Source of the DNA: Acidimangrovimonas sp.
GTDB lineage: Bacteria > Pseudomonadota > Alphaproteobacteria > Rhodobacterales > Rhodobacteraceae
Assembly (NCBI GenBank): GCA_030147905.1
Contig: JASBUM010000336.1
Location: 1 to 6,490 of the forward strand
Direction of reading: 5' to 3'
DNA length: 6,490 bases
Positions 1-6,303 of this stretch are shown here, piece after piece (the stretch's first letter is position 1; each line of letters begins with the position of its first letter). The notes below the pieces were generated by a model that was not told where the DNA came from, made no database searches, and saw only the letters and a list, made by a program, of their open reading frames with translations. The position numbers and the translations under genes were made by a program.

Positions 1-230
1 GGATCAGCGGGCCGGTGCCGTGGGCGCCGATGGTGACCGGGGTCTTGGAGCAGACCAGCACCGCGGCCATCATTCTCGATGTGCCCGAGGTTGACCGGCT
101 CGAGCGCCGCCGGAGGATCCGGTCGGGCTTGGCTGCAAACCTCCAGGCCCTTCCGACACCCCGCCGTGCGTCGTCGTCCCGATGACGGATCGCCGGGCCA
201 CGCTCGGCCGATAGGCGCTTCCATGTCAGC
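1..230. other. Unassigned left flank, possible edge of a minus-strand gene
   Basis: No gene here can be named. A minus-strand frame starting with two adjacent ATG codons (71-73 and 68-70) stays open to the left edge and would give about 24 residues beginning MMAAVLVCSKTPVTIGAHG. All its third codon positions are G or C, and this purity weakens just upstream of the ATG. The same positions are also third positions of an open plus-strand frame (3-185), so base composition cannot decide between the strands. No convincing ribosome-binding site precedes the ATGs. Together with the repeat at 231-344, this makes about 340 bases downstream of the DUF6671-type gene without a supported complete gene. 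No tRNA or CRISPR pattern was seen. Confidence 0.3.
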
Positions 231-344
231 GCTTCTCCGCGCCCCCTGTTCCCCGATGGATCCGGACACGCAGTCACGCGGGCCGTCAGCGCGCAGGCCC
301 CATTGACCGAGGGCCGTCGGTGTCCGGGCCTTGACGGCGCTCAG
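231..344 (+). repeat. Direct repeat, left copy
   Basis: About 114 bp that match 6190-6303 in the same orientation without gaps, at a constant offset of 5959. I count about 11 mismatches by eye (roughly 90% identity). The first 29 bases are identical. Similarity stops just past the stop codon of the adjoining minus-strand gene (341-343), and that stop lines up exactly with the recombinase stop in the other copy. To the left of 231 similarity drops away. The copy holds two small GC-rich hairpins: arms 280-284/296-300, and arms 310-315/327-332 with one mismatched or G-U pair. It could be a dispersed intergenic repeat, a recombination scar or a recombinase-related site. The sequence alone does not say which. 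Confidence 0.85.
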
Positions 345-1198
345 GGGTTGCAGCGGGGACAGGCCCCCGGATCCCCCTCTGTCAGCCCATCTCCACGGGG
401 TCGTGTCTCAACGAGCCCGCAGACGCCGCAGCCCCAGCGTTCGGCCCGCACCATAATTGTCGGTCTTCCGCACCAGGCACAGGGCAGGCCCATCTTCACG
501 CCGACCCTGCCAAATCCGGGCGCGGCGCAGCCGGGACAAGTTGTCACGAGCCGCGAGGCCAGTTTCTGCGCCAGCCTCCCAAGCGTTTTCATCCTGCGCG
601 GATTGCAATGGGCGCGCATATCTGTCTGGACGAACGCTTTGCCATCCGTCGAAAGGCGCCGGACCTTTGCCAAAGCCGCCCCGAGTTGTTCCACGCTGCC
701 GATGCCCTTCATGACGGTATCGCTCACGGCATCATCGTCCGCGCAGACGATCACCTTCTGCGCCGGGAACCCGATGCGCGCCAGGAAGGATCCTGGGTCT
801 TCGTCCGGGCCAAGCACGAGATGATCGTAAACAGGCGTCTCATCGTAGAGGCTCTCCACCAGCGTCAGGCCGATCCGCTTATCGACCCAGGCCACGACCT
901 CCACTCCCAACGGAACGAAGGGGATCTGCGGATGCGGCCCGTAGGCGCCTTCGTTGGCCAGTGCGAGATCGCCACCTGTGCGCGACAGGCCAAGCGCCGC
1001 CTTGGCCCTTGCGGCATCCTCGACTGTGCCCTGTCGGGCGATCTCGCCTGTGAAAGTCCCGAGGGCATCGGTGTCGATGCCTTCGGGAACGATCGTGTCC
1101 ACGCCCAGCCGATCGGCAAGGACCGGCGCAAAGGCGGCCTCCTTGCCGTGCATGGTGGCCAGCACCGCGACCCGTCCGGTATAGGGCCCGGGCGTCAT
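341..1198 (-). CDS. DUF6671-type cysteine-rich protein of the dab operon
   Basis: This 285-residue protein is the last gene of the dab operon. Its biochemical role is unknown to me. The N-terminal part (about 8-190) looks like a soluble alpha/beta domain starting VAVLATMHGKE, with an acidic stretch CADDDAVSD at 152-160. It is followed by TDMRAHCNPRRM (192-203), which I associate with DUF6671. The C-terminal 65 residues carry four CxxC knuckles (C221/C224, C240/C243, C257/C260, C280/C283), enough for two zinc ribbons, and the protein ends three residues after the last pair begins (CPRCNP). There is no signal peptide or membrane segment, so it is probably cytoplasmic. Its ATG overlaps the dabA stop in an ATGA and has no clear ribosome-binding site of its own, so it is probably translated by coupling to dabA. 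The placement suggests a job linked to DAB function, such as assembly or regulation, but that is inference. The family name is from memory. Confidence 0.85.
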   Translation of the reverse strand: MTPGPYTGRVAVLATMHGKEAAFAPVLADRLGVDTIVPEGIDTDALGTFTGEIARQGTVEDAARAKAALGLSRTGGDLALANEGAYGPHPQIPFVPLGVEVVAWVDKRIGLTLVESLYDETPVYDHLVLGPDEDPGSFLARIGFPAQKVIVCADDDAVSDTVMKGIGSVEQLGAALAKVRRLSTDGKAFVQTDMRAHCNPRRMKTLGRLAQKLASRLVTTCPGCAAPGFGRVGVKMGLPCAWCGRPTIMVRAERWGCGVCGLVETRPRGDGLTEGDPGACPRCNP

Positions 1199-3567
1199 GC
1201 GGCCCGGTCGGCAGGCGTGGCGGCGGCCTTTCTCCCGATCCAGTTCCCCCGGTCGTAGCGTGCAGCAATCCGGCCCTCGGCGTCCATCGCGTGCAGCGAC
1301 AGCCAGCCGTTGTCGAACAGCGCCTTCACCTCCGCATGCCGGTCCAGGACGCCCGAGATCGCGGCCTCGGGCGCCTCGATCACCACGGCGAGCCGCACCG
1401 GATCGTGGCGCAGCCGCGCGCCGTCATGGAGCGACTGCCACGGCAGGCCGGGCCGCAAGTCGCCGCCGTTGCCCTCGACCACCCCGATCCCGCCGGTGAC
1501 GTTGTGGAGCAGCTTGTTGCCCGCCCCGAAGACCCCGGGCGCCACCGCCGAGCCGTGGTATTGCAGCGCGATCCAGCTGGCGACGATCACCGGCGCGGTG
1601 AGGATCAGTTCCAGCGTGCCGAAGCCGTCGTCCGCCCGCCAGTCGTAGCTGTGCAGGAAGGCCCGCCCGCCGAGGTCCCGGCCCGCCGTCCGCCCGCGCG
1701 GGGCGGCGATGAAGGCGCGGCATCCGGCCAGCCCCCATTCGGGCCTGAGTTCGGCCCAGTCCCGGCCCCGCGCGGGCAGGTCGGCCCCCGATCCGGCCCG
1801 CGGCAGGCTGGCAGCCCGGGCCGTCCGGGCAATCGCACCGGCGCGGCCGAGCACCTGCCTCAGATGCGCCAGCGCCGGGGCTGGCAAGTTGCCCAACCCG
1901 TCATCGAACAAAGTCACCTGGTCGCTGACCGTGTCGTGCAGGCCGGCGACGAAACGGGTGTCCTTGGGGATCTCGATGCCTTCGCTGATCAGGCCGGAGC
2001 GCACAGCGGGCTCGTTCAGCAGCGCCGCCAGCAGCCGGGCGTTCACATCGCCCGCATGCCCGCCGCAGGCCCCGCATTGGAGGGCGCTGGCATGGGGCGC
2101 GTTGGTGACATGAGCGCCATGCCCCGCGATCAGTACCAGCGGCGCGAAGCCCCGGGTCAGCGACATCGCGCGCAACACCTGTGCCGCCGCGGCGATGCGG
2201 GCGTCCAGAGGCAGATCGAGCCGTGGCGCGGGCGCGGGCGGCACGTCCTTGCCAAGTCCCAGCGCCGATGCCGCGAGTTTGCCCAGGTACCCCGGACCCG
2301 CCGCCTCGACGAAGGTCAAGGACGACACCGCCGCCAGCTTGAACCGTCCCCAGGCCCGGACCGCCCGCCGCTTGAGCCGCAGGGCGTCGTCCTGCGCTCC
2401 GGTGGCCGCCGTGCCGGAGGTCAGGCCCGGCGACAGCAGCACTGGCGCCCGCGCCTCGACAAGGTCCGACGCACAGGATCTGTGATGCAGCGCCAGCCCG
2501 AAGAACCCAGCAAAGCCGATCGTCTCGATGTCCGGCTCCGCAGCCTCGAGCGCCCGCCGAAAGGGTTCCGAACGCACGTCGATACAGAACGCCGCCTGAA
2601 CCTTCCGACGGGCCGCGCTCGGCGCCGCCGGGGCGACTTCAAGAGTCTCCGCCAGTCCACGCTCCTCGGCGCGGTCCGAGGCCTCCTGCAGCGCCATGTC
2701 GATCCGAAGATCGGCGGTCACTGCCAGTGGTGCGGCCCAGCGGATCAGCGCATCATTCCACCCCTTGGAAACCACGTCCCCAAACCCGGATAGCAGTGCG
2801 CCGTCCCAGGCCAGCCGGATCAGCAGCAGTTCGAAGGTCGTGGCATCGTGGCCGCCGTTGCGCGCCGCCAGCCAGCCAAGGCCGCGCGCATATTGCCCCC
2901 AGCCCCCCAACGTCACCAAGAGCCGCTGAAGATAGAGCGGCGCCGACTCGGACGTCAGCCCAAGCTGCCCACACAGTTCCGCGAAGGCCGCACGCGGATC
3001 GTCCGGAAGACTTGCGACAAAGGCGCAGAACCCCCTCAAGCCGTGCAGCCCCGGTGTCAGGTCGCGCTGCGCAAAGGCCTGCCACGAGCGCCAGGGCGAG
3101 GCGGTGAGCGCAGGCCAGAGCGCCTGCCCCCGGTCGAACTGCGCCGCAGCCCAAAGACCGATCCGCTCCTCAAGGAAAGCGGGCCAGTCTATGCGGGTCG
3201 CCGCCTGTGCGAGGTCAGCCATCGTCGGATCAGGCGCCAGGTCCGGCGCGGGCATGGCCGCGGCGGCCTTCAGCGCGGCGACGGTCAGGTCCGCGCCTGC
3301 CACGGCCCAGGCAAGATCCGCGTCGGTGATCCGGCCCTCGGCGATCCACGCAGCCACGGTGGCGCGTGGCACGGTCAGCCGCACCCCCGCGGTCCTGGCA
3401 AGGCGGGCGGCGGCCACATCCCGCGCCTCCCCGGCCTGTCCCAGGAAGGGATTGACCGCGACCGTCGCGTCGAGCGGAAAGGAGGGCGGGATCTGGCCGA
3501 TCGCGTCCTCTACGGCGGCGAAGAGGGCGAGCGTTTCGCCCGGGAACTGGAAGCTGTGATAGGTCAT
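1195..3567 (-). CDS. dabA: DabA, zinc subunit of the DAB inorganic-carbon transporter (DUF2309/UPF0753)
   Basis: This 790-residue protein is the cytoplasmic catalytic subunit of the DAB complex. In characterised systems it binds zinc in a site like that of beta-carbonic anhydrases and, with DabB, converts CO2 to bicarbonate in one direction, driven by the membrane ion gradient. The expected site is intact: C328-I-D330-V-R332 (the CxDxR motif), H483 in AGHGAHVTNAPHASALQCG, and C498. The H-to-C spacing of 15 matches the H524/C539 pair of Halothiobacillus DabA. Further family signatures are AVNPF near 37-41 and GVVEGNGGDLRPGLPWQSLH at 695-714. The length is full for the shorter members. The start at 3567 is supported by GAAAGGA at 3574-3580, six bases upstream and lying inside the end of dabB. 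The stop overlaps the start of the next gene. I see no disruption of the frame or loss of key residues. Confidence 0.96.
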   Translation of the reverse strand: MTYHSFQFPGETLALFAAVEDAIGQIPPSFPLDATVAVNPFLGQAGEARDVAAARLARTAGVRLTVPRATVAAWIAEGRITDADLAWAVAGADLTVAALKAAAAMPAPDLAPDPTMADLAQAATRIDWPAFLEERIGLWAAAQFDRGQALWPALTASPWRSWQAFAQRDLTPGLHGLRGFCAFVASLPDDPRAAFAELCGQLGLTSESAPLYLQRLLVTLGGWGQYARGLGWLAARNGGHDATTFELLLIRLAWDGALLSGFGDVVSKGWNDALIRWAAPLAVTADLRIDMALQEASDRAEERGLAETLEVAPAAPSAARRKVQAAFCIDVRSEPFRRALEAAEPDIETIGFAGFFGLALHHRSCASDLVEARAPVLLSPGLTSGTAATGAQDDALRLKRRAVRAWGRFKLAAVSSLTFVEAAGPGYLGKLAASALGLGKDVPPAPAPRLDLPLDARIAAAAQVLRAMSLTRGFAPLVLIAGHGAHVTNAPHASALQCGACGGHAGDVNARLLAALLNEPAVRSGLISEGIEIPKDTRFVAGLHDTVSDQVTLFDDGLGNLPAPALAHLRQVLGRAGAIARTARAASLPRAGSGADLPARGRDWAELRPEWGLAGCRAFIAAPRGRTAGRDLGGRAFLHSYDWRADDGFGTLELILTAPVIVASWIALQYHGSAVAPGVFGAGNKLLHNVTGGIGVVEGNGGDLRPGLPWQSLHDGARLRHDPVRLAVVIEAPEAAISGVLDRHAEVKALFDNGWLSLHAMDAEGRIAARYDRGNWIGRKAAATPADRAA

Positions 3568-3570
3568 CGT

Positions 3571-5115
3571 TTATCCTTTCGAAAACGCCCGGGTCATCCG
3601 GTCGGTCATCGCGTTGAGGTAAAGGCCGTTCATCAGGTGGACGCGCAGCCCCGCCGCCGCCGGATGCCCGGCCCAGAGCGGGAAGGTCGCCTGCGCCACG
3701 GCCGCCAGCCCGAAGCCCGCGACAGACAGCACCAGCACGGCCCAGGTCAGCGCATCGGGGGCAGGCGGCAGCGGCAGGGTGCCCGCCGACAATGCATTGG
3801 CCCCGGCGTGGAAAGCGAAGTAGGCCAGCGTCGCCGCGCCCGACATCGCCGTGGTGCGCCAGGTCAGCGCCCGGGGCGCAGCATCGGCCAGCCCCTGCGC
3901 GATCAGGTAGGCGACGCCGAAGATGAGGATCGCCCCCAGCGCGACCGCCTGCGGGGCCACCCCACCGATCCCGAAGAGCGCCAGTGCGAGCGCGTAGATC
4001 GCCAGCGCCAGCGCGAAGGCACGCGCCACCGCGCGCCCGTCCGGCACCGCCACAGGCCCGGGGCGCCGGATCGCGGTGACCGCTTCTACCGCCCCGCCCG
4101 ACGACAGGAAGGCATGCGCCTTGTAGAGCGAATGCGCCACGATATGCAGAAGCGCCAGCGGGAAGAGCGCAAGCCCGCATTGCAGCACCATGAAGCCCAT
4201 CTGAGCGCAGGTGGACCAGGCCAGCGCGGTCTTCACCGCAGGCTGGGTGGTGGCAACCGCGGCGGCGACCAGCGCGCTGAACCCGCCCACCAGTGCCAGC
4301 ACAATCAGCACGCCCGGCGCGGCCAGTATCACGTCGGCGAAACGGATCAGCAGGAAGCCGCCCGCGTTCACCACCCCCGCGTGCAGCAGGGCCGAGACCG
4401 GAGTCGGCGCCTCCATCACCTCGGTCAGCCAGCCGTGGGTCGGGATCAGCGCCGATTTGAACACAGCCGCCACAGCCAGCAGCAGGGCCGCCAGCCACAG
4501 GTTGCCGGGAACCTGGCCTGCCTGAACCGCAGCCGATATCGTCGCGATGTCCGTTGTGCCAAAGTCGCGGATCATCAGGACGACGGCCCCCAGCAGCGAT
4601 GCGCTCGCGATCAGCCCGCTGAGGGATTTCTTCGCCGCGGCACGCCGGGCGCGGGGCCGTTCGGGGTAGAACAGAAGAAGCCGGTTCAGCGCCGTGCCGA
4701 CGCAGACCCAGGCGACGAGAAGCTGGATCAGGTTGCCCGCCGCCACCAGCGCCAGCACGGCGGCAAGTGTCAGGCTCATCCAGCCCATGAAGGCGCCCTG
4801 CCCCGCCTCGCCGTCCAGCGCCACGCGCGCGAAGCGCAGCACCACCCAGCCGACGAAACCGACCGTCAGGGCAAGTGCAACGCTGACGATGTCGAGCCGC
4901 GCCGAAAGGCCGACTCCGGCGAGACCGATCAATCCCGACGTCGCGGGTCCGCTCAGTGCGAGGTGAACCGATGCAGCCAACGTGGACGCGACCTGGGCGA
5001 GCATCGCGCTCTCGGGAAGACGCAGGCGGGTTGCGGCACGCGGCCCGGGCCGGAAAAGAAGCACAAGGCCGGCAAGCGCGGCCAGCAGGGGGCCGAGAAG
5101 CAGCAGAATGGACAT
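3571..5115 (-). CDS. dabB: DabB, membrane subunit of the DAB complex (NuoL/MrpA-like)
   Basis: This 514-residue hydrophobic protein of the proton-conducting transporter family is the ion-coupling partner of DabA. It is built almost wholly of membrane helices. The antiporter core is clear: FKSALIPTHGWLTEVMEAPT around 219-238, with the TM7 lysine K220, followed by a second lysine in VKTALAWSTCAQMGFM (K295) and a His/Lys-rich helix IVAHSLYKAHAF (H324, H328, K332, H334). The TM5 glutamate found in NuoL (Glu144) appears as valine in LLVAWVCVG (V137). I chose the ATG at 5115 because GGAG lies eight bases upstream (5124-5127) and the first helix starts at once (MSILLLLGPLLAALAG). An in-frame ATG at 5148 would add 11 residues but has no good ribosome-binding site and lies close to the predicted promoter. 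The stop TAA is 3 bp from the dabA start, so the two are co-translated. Expected location is the inner membrane. Confidence 0.93.
   Translation of the reverse strand: MSILLLLGPLLAALAGLVLLFRPGPRAATRLRLPESAMLAQVASTLAASVHLALSGPATSGLIGLAGVGLSARLDIVSVALALTVGFVGWVVLRFARVALDGEAGQGAFMGWMSLTLAAVLALVAAGNLIQLLVAWVCVGTALNRLLLFYPERPRARRAAAKKSLSGLIASASLLGAVVLMIRDFGTTDIATISAAVQAGQVPGNLWLAALLLAVAAVFKSALIPTHGWLTEVMEAPTPVSALLHAGVVNAGGFLLIRFADVILAAPGVLIVLALVGGFSALVAAAVATTQPAVKTALAWSTCAQMGFMVLQCGLALFPLALLHIVAHSLYKAHAFLSSGGAVEAVTAIRRPGPVAVPDGRAVARAFALALAIYALALALFGIGGVAPQAVALGAILIFGVAYLIAQGLADAAPRALTWRTTAMSGAATLAYFAFHAGANALSAGTLPLPPAPDALTWAVLVLSVAGFGLAAVAQATFPLWAGHPAAAGLRVHLMNGLYLNAMTDRMTRAFSKG
3574..3580 (-). promoter_or_regulatory. 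dabA ribosome-binding site inside the dabB 3' end
   Basis: On the minus strand GAAAGGA precedes the dabA ATG by six bases. It forms part of the last dabB codons, and the dabB stop TAA lies between it and the start. A ribosome ending dabB therefore stops on top of the dabA initiation site. This supports the dabA start and implies coupled, near-stoichiometric translation of the two subunits. Confidence 0.75.
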
Positions 5116-5123
5116 GGCAGAAA

Positions 5124-5127
5124 CTCC
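5124..5127 (-). promoter_or_regulatory. dabB ribosome-binding site (decides the start)
   Basis: GGAG on the minus strand, eight bases before the ATG at 5115. No comparable purine-rich element precedes the in-frame ATG at 5148, where the upstream sequence reads GCGGCGCAGCT. This is the main reason for preferring the shorter DabB. Confidence 0.6.
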
Positions 5128-5162
5128 GGTTGCGATCGCCCCGGTCATAGCTGCGCCGCAGC

Positions 5163-5168
5163 ATCATA
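5163..5168 (-). promoter_or_regulatory. Possible -10 element of the dab operon promoter
   Basis: On the minus strand TATGAT lies about 48 bases upstream of the chosen dabB start, just after a run of T. No good -35 is seen at 16-18 bp spacing (TTCATC at 17 bp is the best), which would fit a promoter that needs an activator such as the divergent LysR protein. The call rests on one hexamer and the AT-rich setting. Confidence 0.35.
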
Positions 5169-5180
5169 AAAAATACATTG

Positions 5181-5206
5181 TTATTGATGAAACGTTCGAT
5201 AAATAA
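5181..5206. promoter_or_regulatory. Imperfect 26-bp palindrome in the dabB-lysR control region
   Basis: The segment centres on AACGTT (5191-5196). Ten of the 13 base pairs across the dyad match, including outer arms TTATT and AATAA. It overlaps the LysR box at 5193-5211. LysR proteins usually contact two neighbouring sites (recognition and activation), and this could be the second one. Part of the symmetry may come simply from AT-richness. Confidence 0.4.
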
Positions 5207-5211
5207 GAACG
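5193..5211. promoter_or_regulatory. LysR-type operator (T-N11-A) overlapping the regulator's leader
   Basis: A perfect inverted repeat CGTTC-N9-GAACG contains the T-N11-A pattern typical of LysR recognition boxes (T5196 and A5208). It ends one base before the regulator's ATG and lies about 80-95 bp upstream of the dabB start. Bound regulator would block its own gene, as in classical autorepression, while standing upstream of the divergent dab promoter where it could activate. The binding itself is inferred from symmetry and position. Confidence 0.6.
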
Positions 5212-6129
5212 ATGTCTGATCTGAACTATCATCATCTGCGGTATTTCCGAGAGGTTGCCCGCGACGGCAACCTGACCCGCTCGGCGGAGCGGCTGAACGT
5301 CTCGCAATCGGCCCTCTCCAGCCAGATCCGCACATTGGAGAACCGCCTTGGTCACCAGCTGTTCTACCGCCGCGGGCGCCAATTGGTACTGACCGAGGTC
5401 GGGCATATCGCGCTCGACTACGCCGACCAGATCTTCGGCGCGGGCGAGGAACTCGTGTCGGTTCTGCGCCAGGCCGGCGCGGGGCGACAGGTGCTGCGGG
5501 TCGGCGCGCCCTCGACGCTGTCGCGAAACTTCCAGCTTCGGTTTCTTGCCCCGATCATCGGATCGGAGGAGGTCGAGATCGTGCTGCGTTCGGGCAGCGG
5601 GCCGATGCTGTTCGAGGCGCTGCAATCTCTAGCCCTCGACGTGGTTCTGACGACCGAGCCGCCCGCGCGCGACGTGTTCTCGGCCTTCGTCGCCCACCGG
5701 GTCTCGGCCCAGAAGGTCGGCCTGCACGGAAAGCCCCACAGGATGCGCCACCCGACGCTCGCCGACGCGCTCCGCGAAGAGCCGGTGATCCTGCCCACTG
5801 ACAGCTCCATCCGCACCGGTTTCGACAGCCTCGTTGCCCGGCTGGGGCTGCGCCCCCGGGTCGCGGCAGAGGTCGACGACATGGCGATGATCCGGCTTCT
5901 GGCGCGCGAAGATGCGGGGCTGGCGATCACGCCGGCGGTTGTGCTGGCTGACGAATTGCGCGACGGGCTGCTGGTCACCGCGCCCTTCGATCTGGACATC
6001 GTCGAGGATTTCTACGCCGTCGTCCTCCAGCGGCGCTTCCCCAGTCCGGTGCTGGAGCGGGTGCTGGGAAAGACCGGCGGGGAAGGGCCAACCGGGGGGG
6101 CAAACCGGGCCCATGCGGATCTGGTATGA
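5212..6129 (+). CDS. LysR-family regulator, NhaR-like, divergent from the dab operon
   Basis: This 305-residue transcription factor has an N-terminal winged helix-turn-helix at about 3-62 (YHHLRYFREVARDGNLTRSA, then LNVSQSALSSQIRTLENRLG) and a linker helix at about 65-90. A periplasmic-binding-protein-like effector domain at about 93-285 starts LRVGAPSTLSRNFQLRFLAP. The opening NYHHLRYF and the effector domain resemble NhaR, the regulator of sodium/proton antiport genes; the signal sensed here is unknown. The last 20 residues are Gly/Ala-rich and probably disordered. The start is set by the alignment of the DNA-binding domain; only a weak AAGAA precedes it. Divergent position over a shared 96-bp gap with LysR-like dyads points to control of dabB-dabA and of itself. 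LysR genes also accompany dab operons in other bacteria. The length is normal and the frame intact. Confidence 0.92.
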   Translation: MSDLNYHHLRYFREVARDGNLTRSAERLNVSQSALSSQIRTLENRLGHQLFYRRGRQLVLTEVGHIALDYADQIFGAGEELVSVLRQAGAGRQVLRVGAPSTLSRNFQLRFLAPIIGSEEVEIVLRSGSGPMLFEALQSLALDVVLTTEPPARDVFSAFVAHRVSAQKVGLHGKPHRMRHPTLADALREEPVILPTDSSIRTGFDSLVARLGLRPRVAAEVDDMAMIRLLAREDAGLAITPAVVLADELRDGLLVTAPFDLDIVEDFYAVVLQRRFPSPVLERVLGKTGGEGPTGGANRAHADLV

Positions 6130-6136
6130 TCTCCCA

Positions 6137-6169
6137 GGCCGACGTCCCGGGCTGCGGGGAGGTCGGGCC
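6137..6169 (+). terminator. Hairpin after the LysR gene, possible terminator
   Basis: Eight bases past the TGA, GGCCGAC (6137-6143) pairs with GTCGGGCC (6162-6169) with one bulged base. Inside it TCCCG (6145-6149) pairs with CGGGGA (6155-6160), again with one bulge, around a five-base loop. The stem is long and GC-rich. The bases that follow (GATTGAACG) are not a T run, so this could stabilise the 3' end or terminate weakly rather than act as a canonical intrinsic terminator. Confidence 0.45.
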
Positions 6170-6189
6170 GATTGAACGCACGGAGGGGT

Positions 6190-6303
6190 GCTTCTCCGCG
6201 CCCCCTGTTCCCCGATGGGTCCGGGCACGCCATCACACGGGCCGTCAGCGCGCCGGCCCCATTGACCGAGGGCCGTCGATGCCCGGGCCCTGAGGGTGCT
6301 CAG
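6190..6303 (+). repeat. Direct repeat, right copy
   Basis: The second copy of the ~114 bp repeat at 231-344, in the same orientation. It fills most of the convergent gap between the LysR gene and the recombinase and ends at the recombinase stop codon (6300-6302), which lines up with the DUF6671-gene stop in the left copy. Two hairpins are present: GGGCC 6239-6243 with GGCCC 6255-6259, and AGGGCC 6269-6274 with GGCCCT 6286-6291. Both have 11-base loops starting GTC. The second stem is perfect here but has one altered base in the left copy. Confidence 0.85.

Noticed and set aside
231..344. CRISPR array or tandem repeat
   Set aside because: There are only two copies, about 6 kb apart. The internal similarity is two hairpins of shared design, not regular repeat-spacer units.
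303..824. Plus-strand open frame of 173 codons over the DUF6671-type gene
   Set aside because: It is antisense to a protein with ordered CxxC motifs and ATGA coupling to dabA, and its product is Ser/Pro/Arg-rich.
1291..2793. Open frame of 500 codons on the plus strand
   Set aside because: It is antisense to dabA, with an Arg/Gln-rich product and no recognisable domain.
1195..3567. Damaged or inactive DabA
   Set aside because: The zinc and catalytic residues C328, D330, R332, H483 and C498 are all present in the right spacing, and the frame is uninterrupted.
5116..5148. Upstream ATG at 5148 as the dabB start
   Set aside because: There is no ribosome-binding site, and it lies about 15 bp from the predicted -10, whereas the ATG at 5115 has GGAG at good spacing. 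It remains possible.
2848..5169. Very long open frame of 773 codons on the plus strand across dabA and dabB
   Set aside because: It lies antisense to two well-recognised proteins. Its product is a low-complexity Arg/Gly/Gln/His-rich chain, as expected for a shadow frame in GC-rich DNA.
3230..5335. Open frame of 701 codons on the minus strand
   Set aside because: It is a shifted frame of dabB and dabA and runs into the LysR gene. The product is Arg/Gly-rich and resembles no family, while the other frames give clear proteins.
231..6303. The repeat pair as insertion-sequence or transposon terminal repeats
   Set aside because: The copies are direct, not inverted. No transposase lies between them, and I see no short target-site duplication at their outer edges.
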